This document shows positions 26,801 through 38,055 of a stretch of 64,000 nt of DNA, one piece after another. The translations under genes were made by a program, and so were the position numbers. How positions within the stretch are numbered: the first letter of the stretch is position 1; each line of letters begins with the position of its first letter. The notes under the pieces were generated by a model. That model had not been told where the DNA came from. It saw nothing but the letters and a program-made list of their open reading frames with translations, and did no database searches. Source of the DNA: Strix aluco (taxonomy: Eukaryota; Chordata; Aves; Strigiformes; Strigidae). Location of the stretch: NCBI RefSeq assembly GCF_031877795.1, contig NC_133955.1, forward strand, positions 3,596,001-3,660,000, read 5' to 3'.

Positions 26801-29737
26801 CCACAGCCGGGTTTTCCCTAGGCTAGATCTAAGCAAAGCAAAGAGCAGCTCAGTGCCCCGAGAGCCACTGTGCACACTCAAGGCGATGGGTCTCCCTGGA
26901 CATTCCACCATGCATGTCTGGTGATGGTTGGCAGTTTGCACGCTCCAGGGCGAACATATATCTTCTCCCTCCATCACACCAATTTCCAGGCCAGTGTAAA
27001 CCATAATTCCTGTTTGGGAACTGCTGGAAACAGGAGAAGCAGTGTGTTTAGGACAAGAGGGATGTAACTTTAGCCATACAACAGTGTCAAACAATCCCTT
27101 CTCCAACCTCCCATAACCCTGAGTAAACACCCTTCCATCTCCTCCCATAGCTTCATTTCTCCTTCCCAATTTCCCCATCCCCTTTGCCCTCCGCAGGGGA
27201 CAGAGGGATGAGGATAGCTGTGACTCTGCTCATATGAAATGCACAACTGTTCACACAGGGTGCTTACGGCAGGGATGCTTCTCTTGTTTTTTCTTTTGCT
27301 ACATGTTTACGCCAGCTCTCTTGGCAAATCCGCAATATGCTTCTGCCTCAGAGCAGATCAGAGCGTCCCTAAGAATTTTCCATCAGAAAGTCACTGTCAG
27401 GCTCCCAGAGTCACACGCGTTTCCGCAGCCGTTTTCTGCCCTCTTGTGAAGCTCTGCAGAAATCCACTAGAGCTCTGCAAACCCATGTTCCCGTGCTACC
27501 TTGTTTCCCGGGTGGAGACATGAAGAGATGGTGACTGTCCCCAAATCACATCACTAAAGATTTCCTGAGTGTGAATGAAGGGCTTTACGGACCACCACCT
27601 CTCCCCAAAGAAGAGCACTGCTACCAGTTCTGCAACAACTCGCACTGGGCTCAACCCTAATTCATCCTGCAATCGATCACTTTTTAAAGCCCTGAGCCAG
27701 GAGATTCCCCCTTGCACTGCTGGCCTTGGCTGAGACAAAGCTCTCGCTCTCTCCACCCAGCCCAGCTCAGCCCAGGGCTTCCCCAGGATCCCAGGGGAGT
27801 AAAGGCTGATCAATCTATTGATTATAAAAAGCCCGAGCGTGTCTGTGTGCTCTTCCTACCAACTGCTCCCCAGATGCACCGGCCAGCATGTTGCAGTGTT
27901 CATCTCTCCCTCCCCTTTTCACATCCTTATTTTGGGTATTACCTCCATGGGACACCAGGATTTAGTGGTCTATCCTGTGAGATAATGCTGGGAAAAGGCA
28001 GGGATACAGTAGGCAGCCTGGGGCTCGCATGTTCCTGCCTGATGAAGACAAAAGTTTTTTGTCCAGAAGGAGCAGGAACCTTTGGCTCTAATCCACACTT
28101 GGTGCCAGTGTGGACCAGACCAGCATGGCCCAAATTTCCACTTCAATCCCATCTCTCTCTGTTGGCTGTGTGTAGGGACAGAAGGGATGTGACTCATCCA
28201 GAAAAGAGACAGACCGGGGACAGAAGGGGAGGTCTGCTGCCTTGCTGTGCACATTGCCCTCCAAGCACACCCCCCTCCACCTGAAACCCCGCCGCCCCAC
28301 CATCTGATCAACAAGTCATTTTCTTGTTCAGAGAAAACGGTACATCTTGCACCAGCCCAGCCCAGCCAGATGGGTCCCTCTATAAATCCGTAGCTGCAAC
28401 TCCCCCTGTGCCTACAACCTGCAAAGCCCCTCGTTTACAACAGCAAAACTGAAGCATAAAAAGGGCCGTGACTCAAAAATACCTAGCCCTGTTAGTGACC
28501 AGAAGATTCACCCGCACGCCCTGGCTATGAGAGCCACTCCAGGTCAAACTCTGCACAGCAATCAGTATTCTCCTCCTTCCCAAAAGTGACGGTGACAGAT
28601 GCCAAAGGCTCCCTGGGGTCCCTTTCATCTTCCCAAGACACTTAATGCTCTCCTGTAGATTGTTACTGGTCCCATCAATTACTTGACTTTGGCATGATGA
28701 CGCAATACAAAATCCATGCTGCACAGCCCGCTGGCTTTTAAACACCATGGACATAAGGAGAACAAACTCCATTTGGTCCTCCAGTCATTTGTCACAGCCA
28801 TTGCAGGGCTGTTCCCTTAAAATGTAGGGGTTTATTCTGGATTGTGTGATTGCATCCACAGCACACCACCACCACACTGAGCCTTTTTCCTACCAAAAGC
28901 AGCTTTCATCACTTGGGCTCTGAATCACGCAGGTGCTGCCAGGGAGCTGCTTGTATTGATGCCGGATCCATCCCAAAAGCTGACAGTCAGCGCGATCCAG
29001 CACGTCCGGAGCCACACGCCAGATGGCATGGCCACCCCGCTCCGCTCCCAGACAAACACTCAGCGACTCACAGCCCAACCTGCTCTGACAAGTAAGACAG
29101 GAGGAAGGTCAAACCATCTGCTTGCTGAGAGCTCAGTGCCATATTTAAGTACAAAGCAGTTAAAGACTGGAAAGCTGATCTTAAGACTTCCCCATTATAC
29201 AATTGCTTTAGTCTTGCTTCTACCTAGTCCCCGAGAGCTTGCAATCACTTTGGGTGCTAAAGCTGAACAGCCAGAACAGACACCCAACACCTACAAGAAG
29301 CAGCAGGACAGTTGTCCTTCTCAAACTGATGCTCCCTCAGCATCAGCATTGTGCCACAAGACAGTGCCAGACCTGACTGTCTGCCCAGAACAGGAAAAAA
29401 AAAAAGACTCAGTTATTTTTCACTATTTGAGTTTCTGAAGCCCTTATTGCTAAAATATTTTGAATTCTCCCTACAGTTTCCATCCCTTCCCAGTGCAAAG
29501 CAGCTGGTGCCTTTCATCACAAGCAGCTGCATTTCATGAGACTGTAACTATTGCCAAGTGTTTGGGGGAGCCCTGAGACACATGGCCCATCTACTGAGGC
29601 TTATTAATTCCTCCTGCAAACAAGGAGACTTTTTTTTGAAATCTAGCACTTCTACACACCTAAACCATACCCTGAGTCCCCTGGTTTGAACTCCTGGCTC
29701 CTAGTGCTTTGAACAGCACAGCTGGACTGTATTGACT
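20825..29737. other. Non-coding DNA, no gene seen
   Basis: No exon or known gene was found in about 8.9 kb. There are A-rich runs at about 21892-21920 and 25723-25740 and a G-run near 23553-23570. A SINE-like phrase 'gagtcaggactccggggctc' lies at about 26279-26298. The 190-codon frame at 27712-28284 has no recognisable content. Confidence 0.45.
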
Positions 29738-30529
29738 TGCTGAAACACAACCCCACAACCTATGAGGTTATAAAGTAGGGATGTTTATTCAGCGCTGAGG
29801 CGCACGGGGGATCGCTCCACCACAAACGTGCGCCCCTCTCATGGCACCTTGTCTTGGCTTTATGCTACAAAGCATCACATATTCATAACACACCTATACA
29901 TAGGCATGACCTATCCCTGCTTCGTATTATAATTAGCCTGAAAGTCTTTTTCATATGTTCCGCCCCGGTCTCCTCCTAGTCACGTCTGCGCAGTGTGTCC
30001 CAGTGGCTGTGGGCTGGGGTCGCAGAGATGAAGTAGCTCCTCTTCCTCACTGTTGAACTTTTTATCTCTCTGTTCCTTCCGTAGTCTCTGTCGCCTCCTG
30101 GACTCAGGCCGGACTATAGGGTTGGTTTTGACCAGTTTTTAGGGCTGTCTTCCTATTCCATCAGGAAGCGTTCCCTCACAGCTTCCATTAATCAATGTTT
30201 CCATATTGTTCTGCTCTCTGGCCCATCAACTATGATCTATTACCCTATTCAATCTTAGTTATCTTTTAACTAATGGGCCTCTAGCCCCCAGCCTGATCTC
30301 TAAGTCTTCCATCTTTATCTCTAAACTAAGTTATACCTTCATTTCTTGAGTGCCTAATTTCTATATCCTATTTTAATTTCCTAGCTCCTCATCTCAGTAT
30401 GACCTTCTTCTGTGCCCTCTCAAGTTGAGTTTTCAGGGTATCTAACTCTAAATAGGGAAAACCCAAAGAAGCTGGTTTAAACCCATTAGTCTGTTTGCTC
30501 ATTTGCCTTCAAGGAAAGCAGCTGTAACA
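29738..30529 (-). mobile_element. Solo LTR of an endogenous retrovirus (minus)
   Basis: Read on the minus strand, the element opens with TGTTACAGCTGC and has a poly-A signal AATAAA (complement of 29784-29789) about 50 bases before its 3' end. The end lies near 29738, in TTTCAGCA. The U3-like part is pyrimidine/AT-rich when read on the plus strand, as in many avian LTRs. No gag, pol or env frame is attached. No clear target-site duplication was found, so both ends are approximate. Confidence 0.55.
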
Positions 30530-30692
30530 CACAGAGAGGGCTCAGGGAAGGTTTCCTTCACTCCCCCAGGCCCTGCAAGCCCCTTGGTGTCCCTGGGACC
30601 CTCCAAGATCTGGTGAACACCCCTGGCCTACAGTTTGCCCTAACAGCACCTGCTGCGGGTGCTTCAGACTATGGATTTCACCCCACCTACAA
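30530..30692. other. Short spacer between LTR and CR1
   Basis: Nothing recognised. Confidence 0.4.
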
Positions 30693-31120
30693 TATCACAG
30701 AATCATCTCAGTTGGAAGGGACCTTGAAGATCATCTAGTCCAACCATTAACCCAGCACTGACAAATCCCAACTCCACCAGATCCCTCAGCGCTGGGTCAA
30801 CCCGACTCTTCAACCCCTCCAGGGATGGGGACTCCCCCCCTGCCCTGGGCAGCCCATTCCAACGCCCAACAACCCCTTCTGCAAAGAAATCCTTCCTAAG
30901 AGCCAGTCTGACCCTGCCCTGGCGCAGCTTGAGGCCATTCCCTCTTGGCCTGGCGCTGGTTCCTTGGCTCAAGAGACTCATCCCCCCTCTCTGCACCCTC
31001 CTTTCAGGGAGTTGCAGAGGGCCATGAGGTCTCCCCTCAGCCTCCTCTTCTCCAGACTAAACAACCCCAGTTCCCTGAGCCACTCCTCGTACGACATGTG
31101 CTCCAGACCCTACACCAGCT
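30693..31120 (-). mobile_element. CR1 LINE 3' fragment (minus)
   Basis: Begins on the plus strand with 'tcacagaatcatctcagttg', the complement of the CR1 tail. It continues through the complement of the same conserved phrases as the 20.3-kb copy, e.g. 'gggcagcccattccaacgcc'. It looks closely similar to the 20.3-kb copy, so probably of the same subfamily. 5'-truncated and dead. Confidence 0.93.
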
Positions 31121-31164
31121 ACACAAAGTGGTCTAAGAGTGAAAACTAACGTAGCAAAAAAACA

Positions 31165-31850
31165 ACTAAAGAAAGGCGCCGCGCCCAGCCCTCCCTCAGC
31201 GAGGCGCGGGGGCCCCCGCCCGGCATTTTATAGCCGCGCGGCGGGGCGGGGCCTCCCGCCCTCACTCTTGCCCTTCTCCAACATGGCGGGCGCGGCAAAC
31301 GCCGGCCTTGCGCATGCGCGCGCCGGGAGCATTTAAAAATGCGAAGGGAGGCCCTATCGCGGTTCTTGTTTGCCACGAATGGGTTTTTTTGGCGTCATAT
31401 TTAAATCTCTCTGTGGGTTGATATGGAGTGGGGAAAGGAGGGGGGTGGTGGTTGTGTGACGACAGCGCGGCGGGAGCGAGGCTGGGCGGGCGATGTGTGA
31501 GGGAGGGACGGACAGAAGGATGGAGGGAAAGAGGGAGGGAGGGTGGTCCCGTCTTGGCCGCTCCTCGGCAGGGCCGTGGGGCTGCCCAGCCCCTCCTGGG
31601 GCAGGCCGGGCCCAGGGCTGGCTCCACACCGGGGCCTCTGTCAGTGGTGCTGAGGGGGGGCCCTCACCCCCACCCGGCTGTGCCGCCGGGCCGCGCCCAG
31701 AGGGTCCCCTCAGCGGCCTCGGCCATTGGGGGTGGGGGGAACGGTCAGAGTAGCCCCTCAGGCAGCCCCGGGCTGGTGGTTCTGACGTGCCCGCAGGTGC
31801 CAGGCCCTTCCTAGACCTTCCCATGGTCTCAGCTAGACGGTGTCTGAGGC
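31165..31850 (+). promoter_or_regulatory. CpG-island promoter
   Basis: Abrupt rise in G+C and CpG density after AT-moderate flanks. Visible sites are a GC box GGGGCGGGG (31243-31251), a YY1-type CAACATGGCGGG (31279-31290) and a perfect NRF1 palindrome TGCGCATGCGCG (31309-31320). A TATA-like 'attttatag' lies at about 31225. YY1 sites of this form usually sit just downstream of the start site on the coding strand, which suggests rightward transcription. No coding first exon could be identified. It might drive a non-coding RNA, a leftward gene outside the window, or a 5' untranslated exon of the patatin-like gene 6.6 kb downstream. Confidence 0.7.
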
Positions 31851-33057
31851 AAAGGTTGGAGCAAACGGAGCCAGTTGTCACGCTCACTATGTGTTGGTGC
31901 TCCCAAATAGCAGAGTTCGGGTGTCCTGGTTTTTTGGCTTCTTAAACGGCTGCCATTATTGGTAAAAAAATGTTAAGTGCCCCTGTAAAGATTAGGAGGG
32001 TTTTCAGCAAGTTGTGGTTTGTAGAGTGTGAGAGAGCCCTTTTTGTTATTCTGCCTCAGGGCCTGGAGATTTCTGCATCCTTGCACTGATGAGGGTCTTA
32101 AAACTTTTAAGAGGCAAAGTCTACCTTTTCCTTGGGCTTTTCCCTTTCTAGAATGTGTTATGTAGCTGTTAACTTGCTGTCCTGGGTGGCAACACCAATC
32201 CTACAGCCAAGAGCAGTGAAAAGCTCCTTAGCGGTGTGGGCGAAGTGCAGATGATAAACAACACGTCAGAAAGGTTGAGTGTGACTCTGGCTGCCTTTTG
32301 CTGGGGAAGCAGCTCTTCCCAGGGCTTCTCCCTAAAAAGAGGGGATGATGTAAATTTGATACCATGTAGCATCTACTAAGGTACCTTACTAGTATAACAG
32401 GGCGATCTTAAGGGTCTGGTAAAGCTAAAGAATGTCTGCTAGCCTGCAGTGAAGTAGTGCCTGCCCTAACTTCTTCAGATTGGGGGTGGATATCTGCTTC
32501 AAACCTCTTGTCCTCAAAGCCCCACGTGTGCGGCTGTCAGCAGGAACGCAGCTATGGCAGAGAGACCCGGTCTCACTGCGGTGGTTTGTGAGCACCGTTT
32601 GCTACTTCCTTCACCTGTAAAGTCAGTGGTTTTCATCACCACTGGGACAGTTCATCTGACTGCTGTAGACAGTGACATCATGTCATGTGCCTGGATGAGA
32701 TACTTGTCACATGAGCAAGGGCAGGGTTTCTCTAATGCTAAACATAGAGACTGGAGGTTTGTATGCCACATTTCTGTTATAAGGAAAAGAAAAAAAGTAT
32801 GTTGGGACACATTCTGGGAGCTGATAAAGTACAGAAATACCAATTTATAAGGCAAGGTCTAGGATGGATCATTAATCCCCCCCCCCTTTTTTTTCTTTCC
32901 TACTTATGATAAAGGTTGTCAGTGAAATCAGTGACAAAAATGTTGATCATGTCAGCTCTGTCAAAATCAGTGTTTTGGAAGGAGGGCAGGCAGATGGGAG
33001 CATGCTCTCTGGGACTAGTGTCAGCCTTTTCTGGCAGGGAGGTGGTGAGCACTTAGG
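31851..33057. other. Non-coding DNA downstream of CpG island
   Basis: No exon recognised. If the island is a rightward promoter, this is first-intron or transcript sequence. Confidence 0.4.
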
Positions 33058-33153
33058 GATATGGTGGAGTTGAGAACGGTCAGGGTGAGGTTCACGGTTG
33101 GACTGGAGGAGCTTCAAGGTCTTTTCCAACCGAGATGATTCTGGGATTTGTGA
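33058..33153 (+). mobile_element. CR1 3'-tip fragment (+)
   Basis: About 96 bases covering only the CR1 3' end: 'ggttggactggaggagcttc' followed by 'cttttccaaccgagatgatt' and a decayed ATTCTGGG tail. Confidence 0.88.
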
Positions 33154-34242
33154 TATAACACTTGAGCTGGCTAAGAGGTTGCACGGGGTGAGCACAGCAC
33201 ACGTTGCCGAGCTGGGAGACACAGCATTTCTCCCGGCACAGGCAAGTTCAGACTACTGCCAGAGCCACACCTTTATTCATGCTCCTGTTTCAGTGCACTA
33301 AGCTGGGGAGGTGCCAAGGAAACTCCTTGATTAATCACTTTATGAACTGTTTAGACACAAACAAACAAATGTTCAGCTTCCATGAAGGTGAGAGACATGA
33401 ACTGAGTTTTACTAAGATTAGACTCTTACGTGAGAAGATTTCAACCCAAAGTAAAACTCTTATCTTGAATTTCTACAGTGACTTCTTTCTCCCCCCAATC
33501 CTTTTTTTTTTTTCTCTCTCCTGCTGTAGGGAACGGCTCGTTTCCCTGTTTTGGACCTTGCAGCATCACGGGTTGCTTCCAATTATTCGCAGAAGCAGCA
33601 GGACAGTGAGGCTTCTAAGTGGGGAAACAGGACATGGGCTGATGGCTCCTTCAGTGTTGGGATGGTCTTGCTAACATAAATGTGAAGCCAAATCCAGAAC
33701 TTGCACCCTTTTGTTCCAGGGTGTGTGGCAGAGGATACAGCCCGAGCTAATCCCTGCTGACCCTGAGAGATGGAAGCAGACTCCTAACAGCAAGGGGTAG
33801 TCTGTCCCTGTTCTGAAAATCTCCCAGGAGCTTTGCTTCTCTGGCAAGATGTAAACCCTCTCCATCTTGACATCTTGCAGTCAGTAACTTTTTTTCAAGT
33901 GCCTTTTGCATCAGCAGCTTCAGAGTTCAACATTCTTCCTGGTCCTGAATAGGGTTTGTCCCTACCAGGGTTCTTCCAACTGTCATGGAGCTTTTAGATC
34001 AGTGTTGGGCACTGCTACAAGTAGAGCTGGATTAGGAAATTCTGGGAGGTGACTCAGCGCACAGCTTGGGTGAGCTCAGCCCCTCCTGACCTCTGCCTCT
34101 TGCCCTGGACCTCCTGCCTAGCTAAAAGCTTCCTCATCCAGGGTGATGCATTTAGAGTAGCCAGACACTGCTGTCTAAGGGGAATGAATTTGTGTTATAT
34201 GTGGCTGAGTGAAAGTGTGGGCAGCAGGTCGAAGGGGGGGGA
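33154..34242. other. Non-coding DNA, nothing recognised
   Basis: Pyrimidine-rich stretch at about 33485-33530, otherwise unremarkable. No exon supported. Confidence 0.4.
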
Positions 34243-34786
34243 TTCTGTCCCTCTGCTCCACTCTCATGAGACCCCCCTGCAGTACTGAGTCCAGCTCAGG
34301 GGGCACCAACATCAGAAGGACAGGGACCTGCTCGAGTGGGTCCAGAGTGGGTCATGAAGATGCTCGGGGGGCTGGAGCACCCCCCATGTGAGGACAGGCT
34401 GAGAGAGTTGTGGGGGTTCAGCTGGAGAAGAGAAGGCTCCGGGGAGACCTTAGAGCAGCCTCCCAGGACTGAAAGGAGCTACAGGAAAGGGGGGGAGGGA
34501 CTCTTGATCAGGAGGGTAGGGATAGGATGAGGGGTAATGTTTCAAACTGAAAGAGGAGAGATTTAGATCAGATCTAAGGCAGAAATTCTTCCCAGTGAGG
34601 GTGGTGAGGCCCTGGCACAGGTTGCCAGAGCAGCTGTGGCTGCCCCCTCCCTGGAAGGGTTCAAGGCCAGGTTGGACGTGGCTTTGAGCAACCTGGGCTA
34701 GTGGAAGGTGTCCCTACCCATGGCAGGGGGGTGGACTAGATGGTCCTTAAGGTCCCTTCCAACCCAAATCATTCTATGATTCTATG
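34243..34786 (+). mobile_element. CR1 LINE 3' fragment (+), different subfamily
   Basis: CR1 phrases such as 'ggttgccagagcagctgtgg', 'aaggccaggttggacgtggc' and the tail 'attctatgattctatg'. The ATTCTATG tail octamer differs from the ATTCTGTG tails of the 20.3- and 30.7-kb copies, so it belongs to a different CR1 subfamily. 5'-truncated. Confidence 0.92.
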
Positions 34787-37700
34787 AAAAAACATTCAGG
34801 ACGTGACTTTCCCTTTTTTTTCTCAGTTGCAGGAGATGATATTTGTGGACATCCAGTGGTCTGCATGGGAAGCAACACACCTGCAGCTCACAGCTAGTTA
34901 AATCCTGCAAGGCACAGCAGTACCAGCTCATCCGCTGTACATTTAATGTACTTGTTGAGGTATGTGCTAGTGCTTGAAGTCTGACAAACTGCACAGCTGA
35001 TTCAAAGTGATGAGGTGATTCATTGTCCCACAGAAATTAATTCCTCAAAGCCTTTCTCTTGAAATGACTTGCACATCAGAAACCATATGTGGGTTAGGAA
35101 CACCACTGGATTCCCAGAACAGTGCAGCCCTGAGGTCACAGTTTTGTTGTTGCAGAAGATCTGTGAAAGAAACGTCTTGGTCTGGCGTCAGCTCAATGCT
35201 AAAATATGCCACCTTGGGGAGCCAAGATACCCTCTTGGCATCTGTCAGCCTGTTCCCTGCTGTGTCCTGACTAGGCTGCTGGGTTAGCTGCTGGTTCATT
35301 TTAATGCCGTAGGAGGAAAATCCTATTTTGGGTATTGCCCTGTATTGTCAGTTATTTTGTGAATGTGCATGGATTCCTTTGTTTCATTTGGCTACCTGAA
35401 GTGGTGCTTCAAACTGGCCTACCCTGAATGGTCAGTTTGCTCAAGGCCAAGCTTGGCTTTGTCCCCAAAGCTGGCATGAAGAAATGAGAGGCAAACGAGC
35501 AGGGTCCCTCTGCTAGGAGCTGTTTCAGACCCAGTGATGGAGACATGACACACGCTAAAGAGCATGAGGGTGTTTGACCTGGTTAAACAGACCTAAAACT
35601 CAGGGCATCACGCAGGCATACACACAGTCTGTGTCCCATCCTGGTGCAGGGCAGAGAGGGGCCAAAAAACAGCTTCTGCCTTTCCACATCAGGATTTCTC
35701 AGTTACTGTTTATGCCATCTGGGTCACTACTATTCAGATGACTTGGATTTCTCCTACATTGCAGGCTCTGCTGTTGAGGCCTGGGTACCTCTCACTCTGA
35801 CCCAAAGCCCACCCAGCGCTGTGTAAACAGGTTTGCAATTTTATTTTTTCACTCCTTGCTCCTTTTGAAAGACACCAGGGACAGTTCGAGGGTTTGAAAG
35901 ACAGGGAGAGATGGCAGTACCTGCTAGTGATGAAGTAAGCAGGTGGAGACTTGGCTTCCCTTGATTTTTCCACTATAAACACTATTTACTACTTAGTGCT
36001 GCAAGATTGGGTAAGAAGTTAAAACAAATGGATTTACCAACTAGCTCAATAATACAGACATGCGATTAAAACATGGCCTGAGTGGCCTGATCTGTGGGTT
36101 TGGATTGCGATTTGAGTAATACAGTTGTCCAGCTGTGTTTGGAAAGCAGTGCAATAATGTGTCACATTTCTAGCTCCCTGCCCATGTTGCTGACTTAGGG
36201 GAGGAGGGCTTGCACCCAAGGCTTGGAGCAGTGAGAGTGATGTTGCTTCTGCAAGGCTGGCTCTATTTTCTTGCCCTTGTCCTGGAGTTGGGCATCAAAA
36301 TTTCCCTTAATCTCAAGAGCCTCCTTTGCATGGCTCACCAGTGGGTTTCAAGTGCCACATCCCTCTTGCACCAATAAAACAGCACTAAGCAGCTTCTGGA
36401 ATTGACTCTTCTCATTGAAGTTAACTCTTAAGGGTTCCTTACACTAAAGAGTAGATGGAAAATTATTTCCAGTGCATTTGTTCTCTTGACTAGGTGTGGA
36501 AAATATTCCTCTCTTCTTGAGTTTTCTTCAGTTTTTCTTTGCTCTTTTTCCTTTGCAGTTCAGCTGTGGGATCTGCAATGCTCATGCAAGGTGTGTGCAA
36601 GGAGCTCAGTGGCTCCTGGATGGGGCACGGGGTGCTCCCATGCAGAATTGGGGCTGGGTTAACACTGTGCTGATAGTGCTTGGACAACAAGAGTTTGGGG
36701 TTTAGTGGAGCTCACAGCTGCTGTGCTATCACCAGAGTTGCTTTGCAGCCCCCTTGCATAGATCAGGGCTGCATCCAGCCACAAAACTCACCCAGCACTG
36801 CCCCAGCACACAGCAAGAGGGAGAGAAGCATCTCCTAAGCAGTTTTGGAAGCTTTTTTACTTGAAGAGGCTGGGTGGATTTCCATGTATCTCAGAGAAAT
36901 ATGTCCAAGTTCTTGTTATTGCTTGTGTTGGGCAGCTGCTTCTGCTCCTGCCCAGCTTTCAGCGCTGCTTTTCCCTGTAGGAGTTTCCCAATGTCTTGCC
37001 TAGCTGCAAGGCTAAGGAGACTTTGCATTTCTGGATGGATAATCAACACATCACTGTGTTTGTCAGACTTTTCTCACCCCTCTTTACTTCTTTATTGACC
37101 TGTTGCTCTGCTGAAACCTCAGCCATTTAGGAGTCAGATTAAGCCAGGAGCTGTTACCTGGACTCTGTGTTTTTACCCTTTTGTAAGCAAACTCCAGCCC
37201 TGAAATTGTGAAACTAGGAGAACAACTTGGGTTGTGATTTCTTTAGTAATCCAATCACTTTCTCCAACCTCTCCACTCCCTGGGGTGGGGTTTAGTAACT
37301 TGTTACAAATGGGGCAAGACAGTTTTGAGCAGCACCTTGCAAGACTCTTGTATACCAGGGAATATTTGCTGATTCCTACCTCCCAAGAGGCTGAAAACTT
37401 AGGCTGGGACCCCAGGGTACCACTAAAGCAATCCACCACCTGGGGGAAGCAGCTTTATTCTCTGGTGGGCTGACTTTTGAGGTCCTACTGACTTCCCCTG
37501 GGCTGCTTGCCCAACACATCAGTGTGCCATGTGGCCCTCCACATCGCCTGGGGCTTTCACCCAGCAGCAACGTGCACACCTTAGAAACATATTGCAATGT
37601 AGTAATTTTATTTTAATGAGTGGTCTTAGGTATTAAGATGTCACGTCATCCACTTCTGCCCACTGCTATTGTTTCACTGGACATTTGACTTAAAGATCTA

Positions 37701-37859
37701 CGTCAAACAGAGAGATATAAGACAGGAAGAGTGTGGTCAGACGCAGAAGCAGGTTGGGAACAGCCACAGCTAAGTATTGGCTGACTGTAGAAAAAAAGTC
37801 CAAACCTGTCCTGGGTAGCTGCTTTCTTGTGGCTTGAGTGCTTGGTGTTAGCAGAGGTG
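34787..37859. other. Upstream region of PNPLA copy A, no gene seen
   Basis: No coding exon recognised. A plausible 3' splice site ('ggtgttagcag', ending about 37854) lies just before the first ATG of the patatin gene, hinting at an untranslated upstream exon. Confidence 0.4.
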
Positions 37860-38055
37860 ATGAAGATAAATGAAAATGAAGGAAGACCTTTCTCTATACT
37901 GTTTAGAGGCTGCAGTTTCTTGCTGGCATATCAAGGTGGAGTGTTATCTGCTTTGCGGGAATTGTCACCTGACGTACTGAAATCTGCATCCAGGATCTAT
38001 GGGGCATCTTCAGGATCGATTGTAGCTACGGCTGCATTGTGTGAGTGCGATATAG
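37860..38055 (+). CDS. PNPLA copy A exon 1
   Basis: Encodes residues 1-65 plus one base (phase 1 donor G|GTAAGG). It carries the oxyanion-loop region (residues 17-27) and the GASSG nucleophile elbow (residues 48-52). Confidence 0.82.

Noticed and set aside
27712-28284. 190-codon plus-strand frame
   Set aside because: C- and P-rich random composition without recognisable domains; a competing minus frame covers part of it.
31354-31887. 177-codon minus-strand frame in the CpG island
   Set aside because: G+C-rich DNA has few stop codons; proline/arginine-rich nonsense, with overlapping frames on both strands.
37827-37859. Upstream extension of PNPLA copy A reading MWLECLV...
   Set aside because: It starts at TTG, not ATG. 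The first in-frame ATG at 37860 is directly preceded by a possible splice acceptor and suits the family length.
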